From Primula veris (taxonomy: Eukaryota; Streptophyta; Magnoliopsida; Ericales; Primulaceae), in the NCBI GenBank assembly GCA_963682055.1, contig OY821749.1, positions 27,845,631-27,909,630 on the forward strand: DNA of 64,000 nt. Direction: 5' to 3'. The notes beneath the pieces were generated by a model that saw nothing but the letters and a program-made list of their open reading frames with translations, was not told the DNA's origin and searched no databases. The translations under genes and the position numbers were made by a program. Below are positions 12,357 to 25,120 of the stretch, piece after piece; position 1 is the stretch's first letter; each line of letters starts with the position of its first letter.

Positions 12357-13642
12357 TATATATATATATATAACCACCTATTATTATGTATTATGTGTGT
12401 CTATTTGTATACCTGTATATTTTGTTTTGTTTTTGTTTTTAATTTTTTAATTTTTTGGTTTCTTGGTAAGTTTATATAATGTAGATTGTAGCCTATTATT
12501 AAGTCAAGTTTAATCAGAAATTAATCGGAACATATGCGATAGGCTGAGCCTAGGGGTTTGCGACGGGAGCAAGGGTAACAATGAACCGACATAGTGAGCA
12601 AAATCATACGAGAAGAAAATTGAATATACGAAATAACTATAACAAATCAGATAGACGTCAAGAGAGAGTAGGCAAGTAGTGCGAATTTTGACGGAATTAA
12701 ACGTTACCTCCTAACTAAAACCTGTCATGCGCCTTTTAGAACTATATATTTTGTTTTGTTTTAGCCTTTTGATTTTAATTCTTGTTAAGTTTATAATTTG
12801 ACTTATCTTTATTATCGTTGTTTAAGGCAACACTAAGATAATGTTAAGAGAAATCAAACAAGTGGTGTAATAGACGAAATTAAGAGCATCTACGACAATT
12901 GTTTTAAGTTTATTATTTATGTCAGACTATAGTGAATAGTGACTTTTACGGTCACAATTGTCTCCTTTTTACATGCTACATCATCGTAATATATTGTATA
13001 TTTATAACTTTTCTGTTAAATGTAACATTAAAACTAACATCTCATTTGGTATTGAATTTTTGTCTTGTGGTATCTTTTCTAGGTGTATTTTAGTTTATTG
13101 TATGGTTGAAAGATTTACCGAATTATCTTTATGAATTAATGTTTGTGTTTACTTTGATAACTCATTAATGATTTGTTACGTTTATTGTATTTTATTTTCT
13201 AAAACCACTATATTTTTATAAATGCCTAATTTAAACTTAAATGCTTGATTTGAATTTTTTTTTATTATTAAATACAACGGTTGGCAAATCTTCATTTAAA
13301 CTTAAATGTTTGATTTGAAACGATAAAAAATCAACTGTTTACTACATGTAAACGGTAGTAAAAAATTACTATTCGGTTGAAATTACACATAATTTCGTAA
13401 AATGTAATTAAAATAAATCTTTTTTGGTATATAATTCAACTAAATAAAATATAACAACTCCTTTCAAATTACTAAATATAATGGTATAAAGTATGGTCTT
13501 ATAATGAAAGCTAAAAATGACATATAGTATTTTGACAAATTATACTAAATGTATATAGTATTTTGCTAAAATTTGTTCAAATATAAAGAAAGTCAAATAA
13601 ATAAAAATTTGATTATTTTCATTCCTTTTCTTTTACACCTCC

Positions 13643-16600
13643 ATGGACGACTCACGGAAACACCAGGTCTCTCTCTCTATATCTATATATCTCTATATCT
13701 ATATATCTATATTGATTTCAAATACAAACCCAATTTCAACTTATTGATTTTGCAACTTTTGACCAATTATCTACTCTTATTAGGCTGTTAAAAAACTCAT
13801 TAAATCCCAATCATTTAGCGTATGGATTATTTAAAATTTTACTGGTAAAGTTGATTTCACTTTGCATTTGAATATCTGACGAAGTGTGTTTTGATTTTCT
13901 ATTCGTTTAGCTTCTTATAATTCAAAAAAAAAAGTATATAAAAAATGTGTTCATGTGCATTTGATGATGAAAAGTGCAATTTTCTACTCTTGTTTGCCTA
14001 TTAAATCATTAAATTCGGACCATTTATTATCTGATGATAAAAAAACGACATGTAACGTTGATTTCAATCTGATTTGATGATGAAAGTTTCAATTTTTAAC
14101 TCGTAGTCACATATTAGATCGGTAAATTAGATAATAAAAAACTGACTGATTTGACTGTATTTTGATGATGAAAGTTCCAAATTTTCTACCTGTATTCACG
14201 TATGAAATCGCTAAATTCGGAGTATTTAGTGTCTGATGACAAAAATGTGACTTGTATCGCTGTTTATAACTTTTTATTATGCATTTGATGATCGAGATAG
14301 GTGTCTCTACGAGGAGCAAGCGCGAAAGAGATCACGAGGGACGCTCTTTTAGAGCGAGTTTCTCAAGAGAGAGAGCTTCGTAATTACGCTCGCAAAGCTG
14401 CAGCTGCAGCTCTCTTTATCCAGGTTATTCAATTTTTTCAAAATCAAATGCGGATAAAGTTTGTATTTTTAGGTGTTTTACTTTGTTGAGATTGAGAATG
14501 TTTTAAATTTAATGGGTGGTAGCTTTTTTGCCCTTTGTTTGCTGCTCTTTGGGCTCATAGTATTATGCTTATAGTTGGTTCCGGTTTCTCTAACGGTCTT
14601 GTTTTTAAGCCCACATGGAGGCTGTTGTTCCATGTTGAATATTGTCACTTTGGTTATGTAATAAAGGAGCCTCTTTGCCAAAAAAAAAAAGAATCACTTT
14701 GTTGATTTAATCTCTTTTTTTTTTTTTTTTTATGGTTTGCATGTTGTATTATAATACTTTTTTGCATTCTACCATTTTTGAAGGAGCACCTTTTTGCTCG
14801 ATGGTCTTTTTGGAAATATTTAAAACTTTGTTCTTTTTCTATTCCTGAAAAAAGTCCAATTAATTAGGAAAGAGTGATTCTTTTGGGAAATATGCACCTC
14901 GGACTCCAAATTTTTCCACAATTACACCTTAATTGGATAAAAAATAAAATCACCCTTTTATATATGAAAAATATTTGGACGGTCACCCGAGCCGGCTGGC
15001 TGCTTTGGCTAGCCAAAAGTCTGGTCTGAACACATTTTTGAAGTGTGTAGTTTTGAGATAGTGCATGGAATAAGAATATGAAAAAACAAAACATTGAACA
15101 AAATATAACATTTATAACTTGGATGGAAGTGGTCATTTGTAAAAGTGGAAAAAATATACGGTGGATTTTCGGTGGATGCAAAAGGTCAAAAGTACATGGT
15201 ATCGATTTGCAAATGCAACACAGAAGCAGGCAATGGTGGTCTCTCACAATTTCACTAGATTTTAATTTTTGCTTGATTTATGCTGTTTATGAAATAATAT
15301 TTAGGGTCTTGTAGCTAATTAGTGCGTGATGATTGTATGAAGTTTGTCGTAATACGGTAATAGTATGTGGTACAATAACGGAACGTTATGCCCTTATTGT
15401 CTCTGTGCACGATACACAAATACATGCTTGGCCGGAATTGCTATCTCGAGTTGTGCTATACCCGGGAGACATAATATGGAGAGCGGGGAACCACTAGAGT
15501 ATTTTAGTTTAGTAGCATATAATTGGTGAAGCGAGTTTAATGCTTTCTTTGAGGAGGGAAGATTGACAACATACTAATAGTAATTGAAAACAATAGGTAG
15601 AGGTAGACCAAAACTAGCATTGTTATAATGACGTGATTATTACATTGTTCAAACACTTCATCTTTTGCTCCGTGCATAGGAAATTTATGTTGAGAATTAA
15701 CTTTCCTATCTAACAGGAGTCAACATGAACTAACAGCAATCAACATGAACTAGTTAAATACATGTGTCAATGTTCACATTCCTTAGCTATCTTCCCTCTA
15801 ATACTTAGCTATAAGAAGTAATTAAGTACTAATTTAAGACATACAACTAATGATACATGTACACCCATATATCATATTGCTATAAGAACTAGTATGATGT
15901 TCTCTTGCATGTACAATAGAGGAAGGCTTGCAAAAATGTTCATGTTTATGCTAAAAAATTACATCTTTCATTATAGTGAGTAGTTTACTTGTTCCGCAGA
16001 AAGTTTGGAGGCGTTTTAATGTAACTAAGAAAATGGCTCTCCAGCTTCAAAAGGAATGGAAAATGATGGTGGATAGTCGTACTCTTCCCATGACTCGAAC
16101 TTGGATTTCCAATGTTTTATTGAGACCCTTTCTTTATTTCATCACACATTCATTAATTCGGTCTCGAAAAATCGAAGCAGAAGGCGTATGTTGTATGCAG
16201 ACTTGCTTCCAAATTTTACTGGAAAGCATCAGTTCAACTGGTATACCGTTACTTTAACTTCCGACCCTTAAATCTGTAATGATGCTCCCTCTTCTCCGAC
16301 CGGGGCTTGGAATTGCTAAAGTGGTCGAAGCCAATTTAACCCGAACTAGTGATTCTGAACCATTGGATCACCAGTACTAAAGTGAAAAACAACTAAAATA
16401 GTGGATTCATCTGCCTATATCAACCGTTTTAGGCTAAAATCGTGTTTACCACTTTAGCAATTCCCTTCTCGCTAATTTTAGTTAGTTGAAACAAGAGTTA
16501 AAAGACGTTTTAAGTCGAATCGTGTAGGATCATGTCTTGTCTTTTCTCCCTAGTTGAAGTAGGGCTATTATTTAGTTTGTCTCTTTTCATTTTCTTGATG

Positions 16601-19600
16601 AATTTCTGACATTTAAAACGAGTAAGATATATACCCAGTTAACACATCTATTTATGTTTTGTATATGTAGATCCCCAGAAAAATATCTGCTCTTTGGCAT
16701 TGGGAACAGTAGAAAAGAGAAGATTATGGTTGTATCAGGCACGTAAGCTCATTTCTCTATGCTTTTCTATTCTTGGAAAGTGTGAAATCGCCAGTATTAC
16801 CTCTCAAGCGATGCGTTTGGCTGTTGTGTTGACTGATATAAAGGGTTGGAAATGCATCAATGGAAACGATCCTCAGTGTTTAGACACGGCATTAACGGAT
16901 TTAATTAAGTTTATGGGAAGTGAAGAAAGTGGATTGTACATTAATACCAGGAAATACATTTTAAACTTGGATTTTCCAATTTCCCCACAAGATGATGGAT
17001 TCCTGATAACTGCAAGTGCGATAACTTTAGCTCTTCGCCCAATTCATGTATTGAAATACAACGATACTGATCACTTAGACGAAAACTATGTTATACAGCA
17101 GTATTGTGTAATGATACTTACAATCCCATGGCTTGTCCAACGAATACCTGCACCGCTTTTACCTGCTCTACAACACAACTCTGTTTTATCACCTTGCTTC
17201 AAGACTCTACTGGTAGGATTCTTTACTGGAATCAATTGTTTTATCACAGTGCTTTACAGTGTTCAATTACGACTGTGCAATCTTTCATTTGTTTGATAAA
17301 TTCTTTTCTACCATGTTCTATTAAAGCTTTGATTCTCTAAACTAGAACTGTAATGTTTTTATCTATGTATGGTATGGAATACTTCAACAATGAGGAACCA
17401 TTGGTTAATTCTAATGGAGTGACATTTGGAGTGTGCCATGAAACTTATCAAACAAATGAAAGAAACTTATCAAACAAATGAGAGATTTCACAGACGTAAT
17501 TGAAATGAAATATATCACAAAAATGTCTCTAAAGCGTCCTTTTTTGGGTATTTACGCCAATATAATCTTCAGGAGCGTTGATCCATTTTAATTTTTTCTT
17601 ATATAGTTTTGTTTGGTAAAATATGCATCAGACATGTAGTATATTCTAATAATCTTAGAAATCAGTGTCCCATATGGTGTCTTTTTGGCTCTTGTCTGTG
17701 TTTCCATCATGTGCTGCATATTTTGATATGTGCTTCTTCTTTTATGACGAAAAACCTTTGCTGGAAATTTATCGTTAAAATTCTTGCTGTGAAAAAATGG
17801 CAAAACACTTCTTCGATTCCTAAACGAAAAATTGATTCTACAATCTGCAGTGCTATAAAATTCGCTTTTTGCTGTAGAGGTTAAAAAAAGTCTCCCACTT
17901 TGTGCTTTAGAAAAAGAAATAGAAAAGTCTTGAGTCGTTCGTTTGATAAAAGGATCCTTCTACTATGTGTTCTAACAAGTCTTTGGTTTTTTAGTCTATA
18001 ATTGCCATTTGGCGTTTTCTATGAAAAGAAGTCAGAAATGTCTGTAGAGACGTGATCGTATGGGATAATCTTGGTCCTGCTGTCCACTCCTTTTCGCTTT
18101 TATGGTTTACATGGAAAAAACATATATCCGCATGTTTAATAATAGCAAACAAATCAATATATGCCATTTGGTGCTTTGGTGGTCGTTTATCTATGTTTCC
18201 ATCTCGTGCTGAGTAAGTTAATATATAAGCCATCTTTCATAACGAAACCTTTGTAGTGAGTTGTCTGCGGTTTGTTAAGTTTTGTACACCTCCCTTCACG
18301 ATTTGTGATTTAGTTCACCCAAACTAACAGTCTTTTTCTCGTAAAGTACAGTCCCGTCACTTTTTTCGTCAACTGGGATTGCATGTGAACTTGTGACGTG
18401 ACAGGGATGTTTTCCATTAAGATTTAGTTACAATTTTGTACATCTTGCTATCACGATTTTCATTATCGTTCATTCAACTCTTTTGATGGAAAATGTATTG
18501 AATAGGAAAAGACAAATGTCCAGAGCACAAGTTTAAAATCTGATGTAAACAATGAATCATCGTAACAGTACGATGTATAAAACTGTAACTATACTTATAT
18601 GAGGGGGAAATTTTATTTTATTTAGCTAGTTAATTTTAGCAAACAAAAAAGTGTGGAGCTGATCAAAATATGGCAGGTGATGGCAGATCATGCAAGAGAA
18701 ACTTCTAATTGCGATTGCAAATGTGGACCAAGCTAGAAGTGGCTCTCAATACAAGTCCATATCACAAGTCGGTTGGCTACTCGCGAACGTGTTATGCCTT
18801 GCAACAGTTAGAGACACTAATACTGGAATTCCGGCAAAGTTTACTCAAGGCTTAGATTACACTTCTTATATCCATGTTGTTATCATCCTCTCTGAGAAAC
18901 TATTGTCAACATTTCAAAGTTCGCGAATAATAAGAGAGGAGAATCAAGAATATGAAGACCATATTCAAGCTTGTGAGCCCTTAACGATGTCATACATCGA
19001 CCATTATAAGCCTGTGTATCAGCAGTGGCATCTTTTGAAATTACTAGCCATGGGAAAAGAAAATCCTACTCAACAGAATGGTAAATCGTCTGATATGATT
19101 TATGTGGCATATTATTACTCTTACATGCTACAAATATTTTCTTTGCTGAATTCTGTGGTTGGATCCTTGCCCGTTCTCAACCTGCTGTCGTTTACTCCTG
19201 GATTTCTAACAAATGTATGGGAATTTCTTGAAATATCTTTGTTTCCTAACAAACGTTGGACTGGCCAAGAATCTTCTTTAATTGCAAATAGTGCAAGTGG
19301 TGAGAGGAAAAAATATGGAGTAACTAAGCATGGTGCAAATAAATGGGCCTCCGTTTTACATAAATTCACTGGAAAAACAAGTTCTGAGTACGCAGGATCA
19401 GTAGATGGTCAATATAAAAATAATCAGGAAAATGAAGAATTTTTTGATGTTTGGGATATCGATACATTGAAGCAAGGCCCAGAAGCTTTATCAAAAGATT
19501 TTTCATGTCTCATTCATTTATTCTCTGCTTCGTATTCGCACTTGCTGTTGGTTCTTGACGATATAGAGTTTTACGAAAAACAGGTGAAAATTTATTTATT

Positions 19601-22600
19601 CGACCTTGTATTTCCTCTCCGTTCTATTATATCCTTAATATTCTGGGTAAACTGCAAATAATCCTCATTTTCTATGGTGGTCTGCAAAAAATAAAACGTA
19701 CTTTAGATACTTGCAATTAACAATCTTGTACTATCTGAATGTTGCAATCAACCCCCATCCATTTTTAAAATGTAATTAATAATTTTGTGCTTGATGATTC
19801 TTTTGTTGACATATATATTATCACTATCTATGCAGTGTTTCTCTTTGAATGAACTTTTTTTGGCCTAAAATTGCTATGAAGGACTTTATTCGTTTTTTCT
19901 ATTAAAGAAAACAGATCTATGAACCAAAGTAAATACCATTTGAAAATTGGATATAGAGGTTCAGTCACAAACTTAAGAGTATAAATTGGGGTTTTTTGCT
20001 AGTATCAAAATAATATGTGGGTCATTTACGAAACACCCATAGTAGATAAGTGTTATTACATTTCCTCCAATAGAATTAAACAACTTTGCTGCTTTTGGAT
20101 GTGTCCAGGTTCCTTTCACTTTGGAGCAGCAAAGAAGAATAGCAGCAATGCTTAATACATTGGTGTATAATGCATTGTCGCGAAATATTAGCCTGCAGCA
20201 AAGACCTCTAATCAATGCTGCAATTCGATGCTTACATCTGTTGTATGAGAGAGATTGTAGGCACCAGTTTTGTCCCTCTAATTTATGGCTTTCACCTGCT
20301 AAGAAAAACAGGCCTCCAATTGCAGTAGCTGCAAGAACTCATGAACTACTTTCTGCTACTCTAAGATCTGATGATGACTCTTCTTCATTACCAAGCTTGG
20401 GTGATGTCGTTACTGTTACCCCGCATGTCTTTCCGTTCGAAGAAAGGTAATTTTTAGAAGGAAAATGATTCTCAAACTAAACATTCTTGCAAAAGATTGT
20501 ACAAAAGGAAATCATGTTGCTCTACATTGGTTAATGATAAAGGTCCACCACTTCCATTTTTCCAAGTGCATTGCAGACACACGACCTTTTTCTTATTTGT
20601 TTTCGCTTTCTGCAGTGTTACTCAGTCTCCTGAATAAACTTTCATGATATTAATATCAGTATTTCAAATTTGGAAATCTCTATCTAAATAGTTTATATCA
20701 AGTGAAATATTCAAAATAAACGATGTTAACCAAACAAGCCTCCTAAGTGTACATAAATAAGCAGTTAAATTTATATTTCCAATATGTTCTTCAAATGACC
20801 TGCCTTTTTGGTTTAGTTATACGCTATCCATCCCATACTCATTAGTCCATTGTATCTTTTTCGGAAGTCCCAAAATGATAGCCATGCTATAAAAAGTCAA
20901 GCCAACCAAAAGATGATCAATTTTTTTATTTTGTGGGTTTCACCCTTTGTCTACTATTATCTACTCCTTTCTTTCTTTAAATTATAATTTCATGAACAAG
21001 TGATGGTATTGGAAGTTTGACATGCGGACTTTGCAGCTAATGCATGCCTGTAAGAGAAAATAGATTCTCAAACTTCCCAACAATATCACAAAGAAGAGTC
21101 GTTATATTACTTACACAAGAAAAGGTCAGTAATATTTTCCGTATTACAGGGTCCAGATGTTCAGAGAATTTATCAACATGGACAAATCCTCTCGAAGAAT
21201 GGCTGGGGAAGTCCTTGGGCCAGGTTCACGAACAGTGGAAATAGTTGTACGCCGCGGTCATGTTATTGAAGATGGCTTTCAACAATTAAATTCCCTTGGC
21301 TCAAAGTTAAAATCCAACATCCATGTCTCGTTTGTTAGTGAATCTGGCCTTCCAGAAGCGGGTTTAGACTATGGTGGGTTATCGAAAGAGTTTTTGACTG
21401 ATATAGCAAAAGCAGCTTTTGATCCTGAGTAAGCACTTTTACCTTTGTTTTAGCAATAGATGCACTTAAATCTATTTATAATTAATTGAACCTATGTTAA
21501 CATATTCGGATATGGTTAGAGCACAATACTCATACACCCATACAGAATTTTGAAATTTTATTATATAAAACTACTAACTTAATCATCTATTACATAGATA
21601 AACCATATTGAGGCCCCATCTTAAAACTAGGTTTTAACATAATCACTTTCTCGCATATATAAAGGTTATTTTCCTATTTTTAAGTAATAAAAAATTGGCT
21701 CATGCGTCCTTGACCTAAGCTGTATCCCATACTTCTGTATCATATCCTTTTTGTACATTTGATATAATTTGTTTTGAGCACGGTGCTACATAACTGAAGC
21801 CCTTTTTTTTGTCATTTTAATTCTTTTTGTTGGTCAAAGGTATGGCTTGTTCTCTCAGACCTCAACTTCCGACAGACTTTTAATACCAAATACAACTGCA
21901 AGGTTCCGTGAAAATGGTTTAAAGATGATTGAGTTTCTGGGAAAAATTGTTGGGAAAGCACTTTACGAAGGAATATTGCTAGATTATTCCCTTTCCCATG
22001 TTTTTGTGCACAAGTTGTTAGGCCGATACAGCTTTCTTGATGAGTTGTCTACCCTTGATCCTGAGCTGTACAGGAATCTAATGTATCTGAAGGTAAATCA
22101 CTGATAGAAACCTAAATAGATTTTTTTTCAAAGGATTAATTGCAGCTTTTGGACTCTTAACTTATCACGAGACTTCTCTTTAGTACAATGTACTTTAAAT
22201 TTCGGGAATTTATATGCTTATGTTGCATTTCTCGACGATTTAGTGCACTTGGTGTACCTAATAGAAAGAAAATGAAATCAAACCTTAGTGTGATAATTAG
22301 TTACTAAAGCCAAATGATTAGTACACTATTTTATCATATTTTGTCTATTTTGGAGAGTATACTATCTCGTATTTTCGGTTTTTATGTTGTTTTCCTATAA
22401 GGAATATAAAAACCTAAGAAATGTTACCATTCTCCAAATAAAGAAGGTGCTTTTTGGGTTCATTATTCTTTTTCTTTTGGTTTGTTGTTTTTTTACTCCT
22501 TTTTTTTGATGGGGAGGCAGTAATATTCTCATTCGCTTAGACATTAGGTTTTGAGGACCATATACCGAGGATGCTTCAGTTGTATTGCAATTTACGAAAT

Positions 22601-24883
22601 TACCAAATATTAATATATATGCTTTGTTTTACAGAATTATGATGGTGATGCCAAGGAACTTTGTCTGGATTTCACAGTTACCGAAGAATCACTTGGTAAA
22701 ATGCATGTTACTGAGCTAAAACCTGGTGGCAAGGATGTTTGTATTACAAATGATAACAAGTTGCAGTATATCCATGCAATGGCAGATTATAAACTTAACC
22801 GGCAGGTGTAACATTGTGTCTTTCTGTGAAAGATAGATTAACTTCATTGCTTTTGAGGATCAGTTTAATTATATCTAATGTGTAAAATGCAGATATCACC
22901 TCTGTCAAATGCCTTTTATAGGGGGCTAACAGACCTTATAGCTCCTACCTGGCTGAAACTGTTCAATGCAAGTGAATTTAATCAGGTAGTCATTGCTAAA
23001 TTGTAATTTTCCTATTCTGATAATGCATTTACATGCTAATTAGTAACCTCTTATCCATATATTGCAGTTGCTTTCAGGTGGGAGACATGACATTGATGTT
23101 GATGACTTAAGGCAGAACACACGTTATAGCGGTGGTTATACTGACGGAAGTCGGACTATTAAAATATTTTGGGAGGTATAATTTTTTATTTATTCTGTGA
23201 ACATTCTTTTATCTGTGAGATTTTCCTTTCTACCAAATTTTTCCGAATTTGACTTTGTACCCTTGCGCAAACATTTTGTCATACTTTCGTGATACCTCTA
23301 AAGAAAGTGTACATGTTCTGTTCATCTTTTAATTGTTGAACTATTTCTGCTGTTAAAATATTATGGTTGAATGCTACTTCGAACTGTAAAGTGGTATTAT
23401 AAATCTCTTATTGTGGGTCTTGGTATTTTTTATAATTCTAATTTTTATAACGGCCGCCTTGACTATTTCCTCACTGCCATATCATAGGTGTTAGCAGGAT
23501 TTGAACCCAAAGACAGATGCATGCTTCTTAAATTTGTAACAAGTTGCTCCCGAGCTCCTTTACTTGGGTTCAAGTATTTGCAGCCAGCTTTTACTATTCA
23601 TAAGGTAAAATTTTGACTTCAATAACTATACCGGATGAAAAAATTAGACGGTTGTTTACCAGTGTATTGGGTGCAGTAAAATTAGGATACACTTTCTTGT
23701 GTGTTGCTATTACCATCCTGGGTCACCTTTTCTCCTTTTTTCCCTTTTTTTCATCTTTTGCTTGTCGAGTAGCAATGTTAATGACATAGTGACTCCTTCA
23801 ACTTAACGACTGGGGTTATGTCGTATAAAAACAAATAATGACTAAGGTATGTAAGAGTTGATGCCAAGGTATTCGGTTAAGAAATTAGGTCCTTTAGTGT
23901 CGAACAAGCTAAAGGGTTAGGAAATATATTGAATTAAGTATTATCATTGGAAAACGAAGAACTGATACGAGGTCAAGTTGGCACATTTGTTAGACATAGG
24001 TCAAAGTCAAACAAACACGAACCTTAGTCTGGGGAAGTTTTGAACGCTAATAAATTGTTTGGTCAAGACTTGAAAACATGTGAAAGTCTTAGATTGTTCC
24101 GTATTAATGTTAAGGAACCTTTAAGCTGAGTTTTTTGTTCATGCCTCAAGAGCTAACTAGCTAATTTATAGTAAACATCTTTTAAATATACGGGTTGTAA
24201 AAACAAACACCTATTGTTCTTCTTCCTAGCAGTCCTGAAAATGTTTTTTTGGTCATTCCACTCTTTTCTTTGCTTGTACATAGATCTTAGGATTAGGGGA
24301 GGTTACCCTATCCAATGTCAGGACAGGCTAGTCAATAGTGCTTCAAAACTAGATAAAGTAGTTACTGTTTATTCTTCTTGTAAAGTATGTGTTGATGGTT
24401 TAGATAAATGTATTTTTTCTTTCTTTATGGACCATCTTTTACATTTCTCTCTGGCTTACATTGATTCTTGTTAAATCGTGTTGATGTTCGTTCAGATTGG
24501 GAAAATTTTTTGTTTTTCTGAGCTCCTTTTATGGAGATTTTTATAAACTTAAAACTATGTAGGTAGCATGTGATGTGCCGCTCTGGGCGACGTTCGGTGG
24601 ACAAGATGTGGAACGGCTTCCATCAGCTTCTACATGCTACAATACTCTGAAGGTGTTGTATAAAATAAATTCTGTACTTGGCAAATATGCTTATAGAGGA
24701 GAATGCCTTAAACTTTGGTCAAAACATTCCTAAATTTTGTTATTGTTCATGGAGCAAAATCTTTCTCACAGTTCTTTTTACCCTTTTCCTAATTTTCAGC
24801 TCCCAACATATAAAAGATCAAGCACTCTAAGAGCGAAGCTTCTCTATGCTATCAATTCTAATGCTGGATTTGAACTTTCGTAG
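13643..24883 (+). CDS. UPL7: HECT-type E3 ubiquitin-protein ligase UPL7, 14 exons
   Basis: Exons: 13643-13666, 14301-14423, 16000-16240, 16671-17212, 18687-19583, 20109-20446, 21150-21428, 21840-22092, 22635-22805, 22893-22985, 23068-23175, 23488-23604, 24563-24652, 24800-24883. All joins keep frame at GT-AG borders and encode 1,119 residues, close to the Arabidopsis protein (about 1,140). The first exon has only eight codons (MDDSRKHQ) and joins directly to [10 protein letters not shown], the conserved UPL7 start. An IQ-like segment (LFIQKVWRRF) spans the exon 2/3 junction. The middle is the UPL7-specific helical region. The HECT domain fills exons 7-14 ([30 protein letters not shown]) with the catalytic Cys at residue 1087 in [11 protein letters not shown], and the protein ends GFELS. 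HECT ligases accept ubiquitin from an E2 on this Cys and pass it to the substrate. No lesion is seen; every exon looks intact. Confidence 0.95.
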
Positions 24884-25028
24884 CCTCCCTCTGCAGGTAA
24901 ACTATCATTCATTTTAATAAAATTCGATAAATTGTTGTGATTTTAATCTCTTTTAGATAGTTTAGGACAGTGGACAGAGTGCATATTTGGCATACCCGGG
25001 ATACATAACATGTGTTCACAATTCACAT

Positions 25029-25118
25029 ACAAACATAAATAACACAAAGTCGCTCTTAAATCTAACACCAGACACAAACATAAATAACACAAAGTCGCTC
25101 TTAAAAACTAGATGATAG
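25029..25118. repeat. 45-bp tandem duplication in the GDSL gene 3' region
   Basis: The phrase 'acataaataacacaaag' with flanks recurs with a 45-bp period in the 237-bp gap between the convergent UPL7 and GDSL stop codons, so it lies in the 3' UTR of one or both. Confidence 0.85.
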
Positions 25119-25120
25119 AT

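Larger units (their letters stand above)
11782..13642. other. Divergent promoter region between the EMB175-like gene and UPL7
   Basis: About 1.86 kb separates the two start codons. It holds a 48-bp tandem duplication (11833-11928), a CT-rich stretch (about 12060-12090), a possible Helitron 3' end at 12331-12356 and a (TA)n run at 12357-12372. Around 13370-13430 a short AT-rich stretch resembles the inner part of the Stowaway element at 7957, in degraded form. No further gene is supported. Confidence 0.6.

Noticed and set aside
13573..13791. 72-codon plus-strand frame over the UPL7 start
   Set aside because: It is out of frame with the real first exon (13643-13666) and runs into a CT/TA microsatellite in intron 1.
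24214..24474. 86-codon plus-strand frame between UPL7 exons 12 and 13
   Set aside because: It lies wholly within an intron whose borders are fixed by the conserved HECT sequence on both sides.
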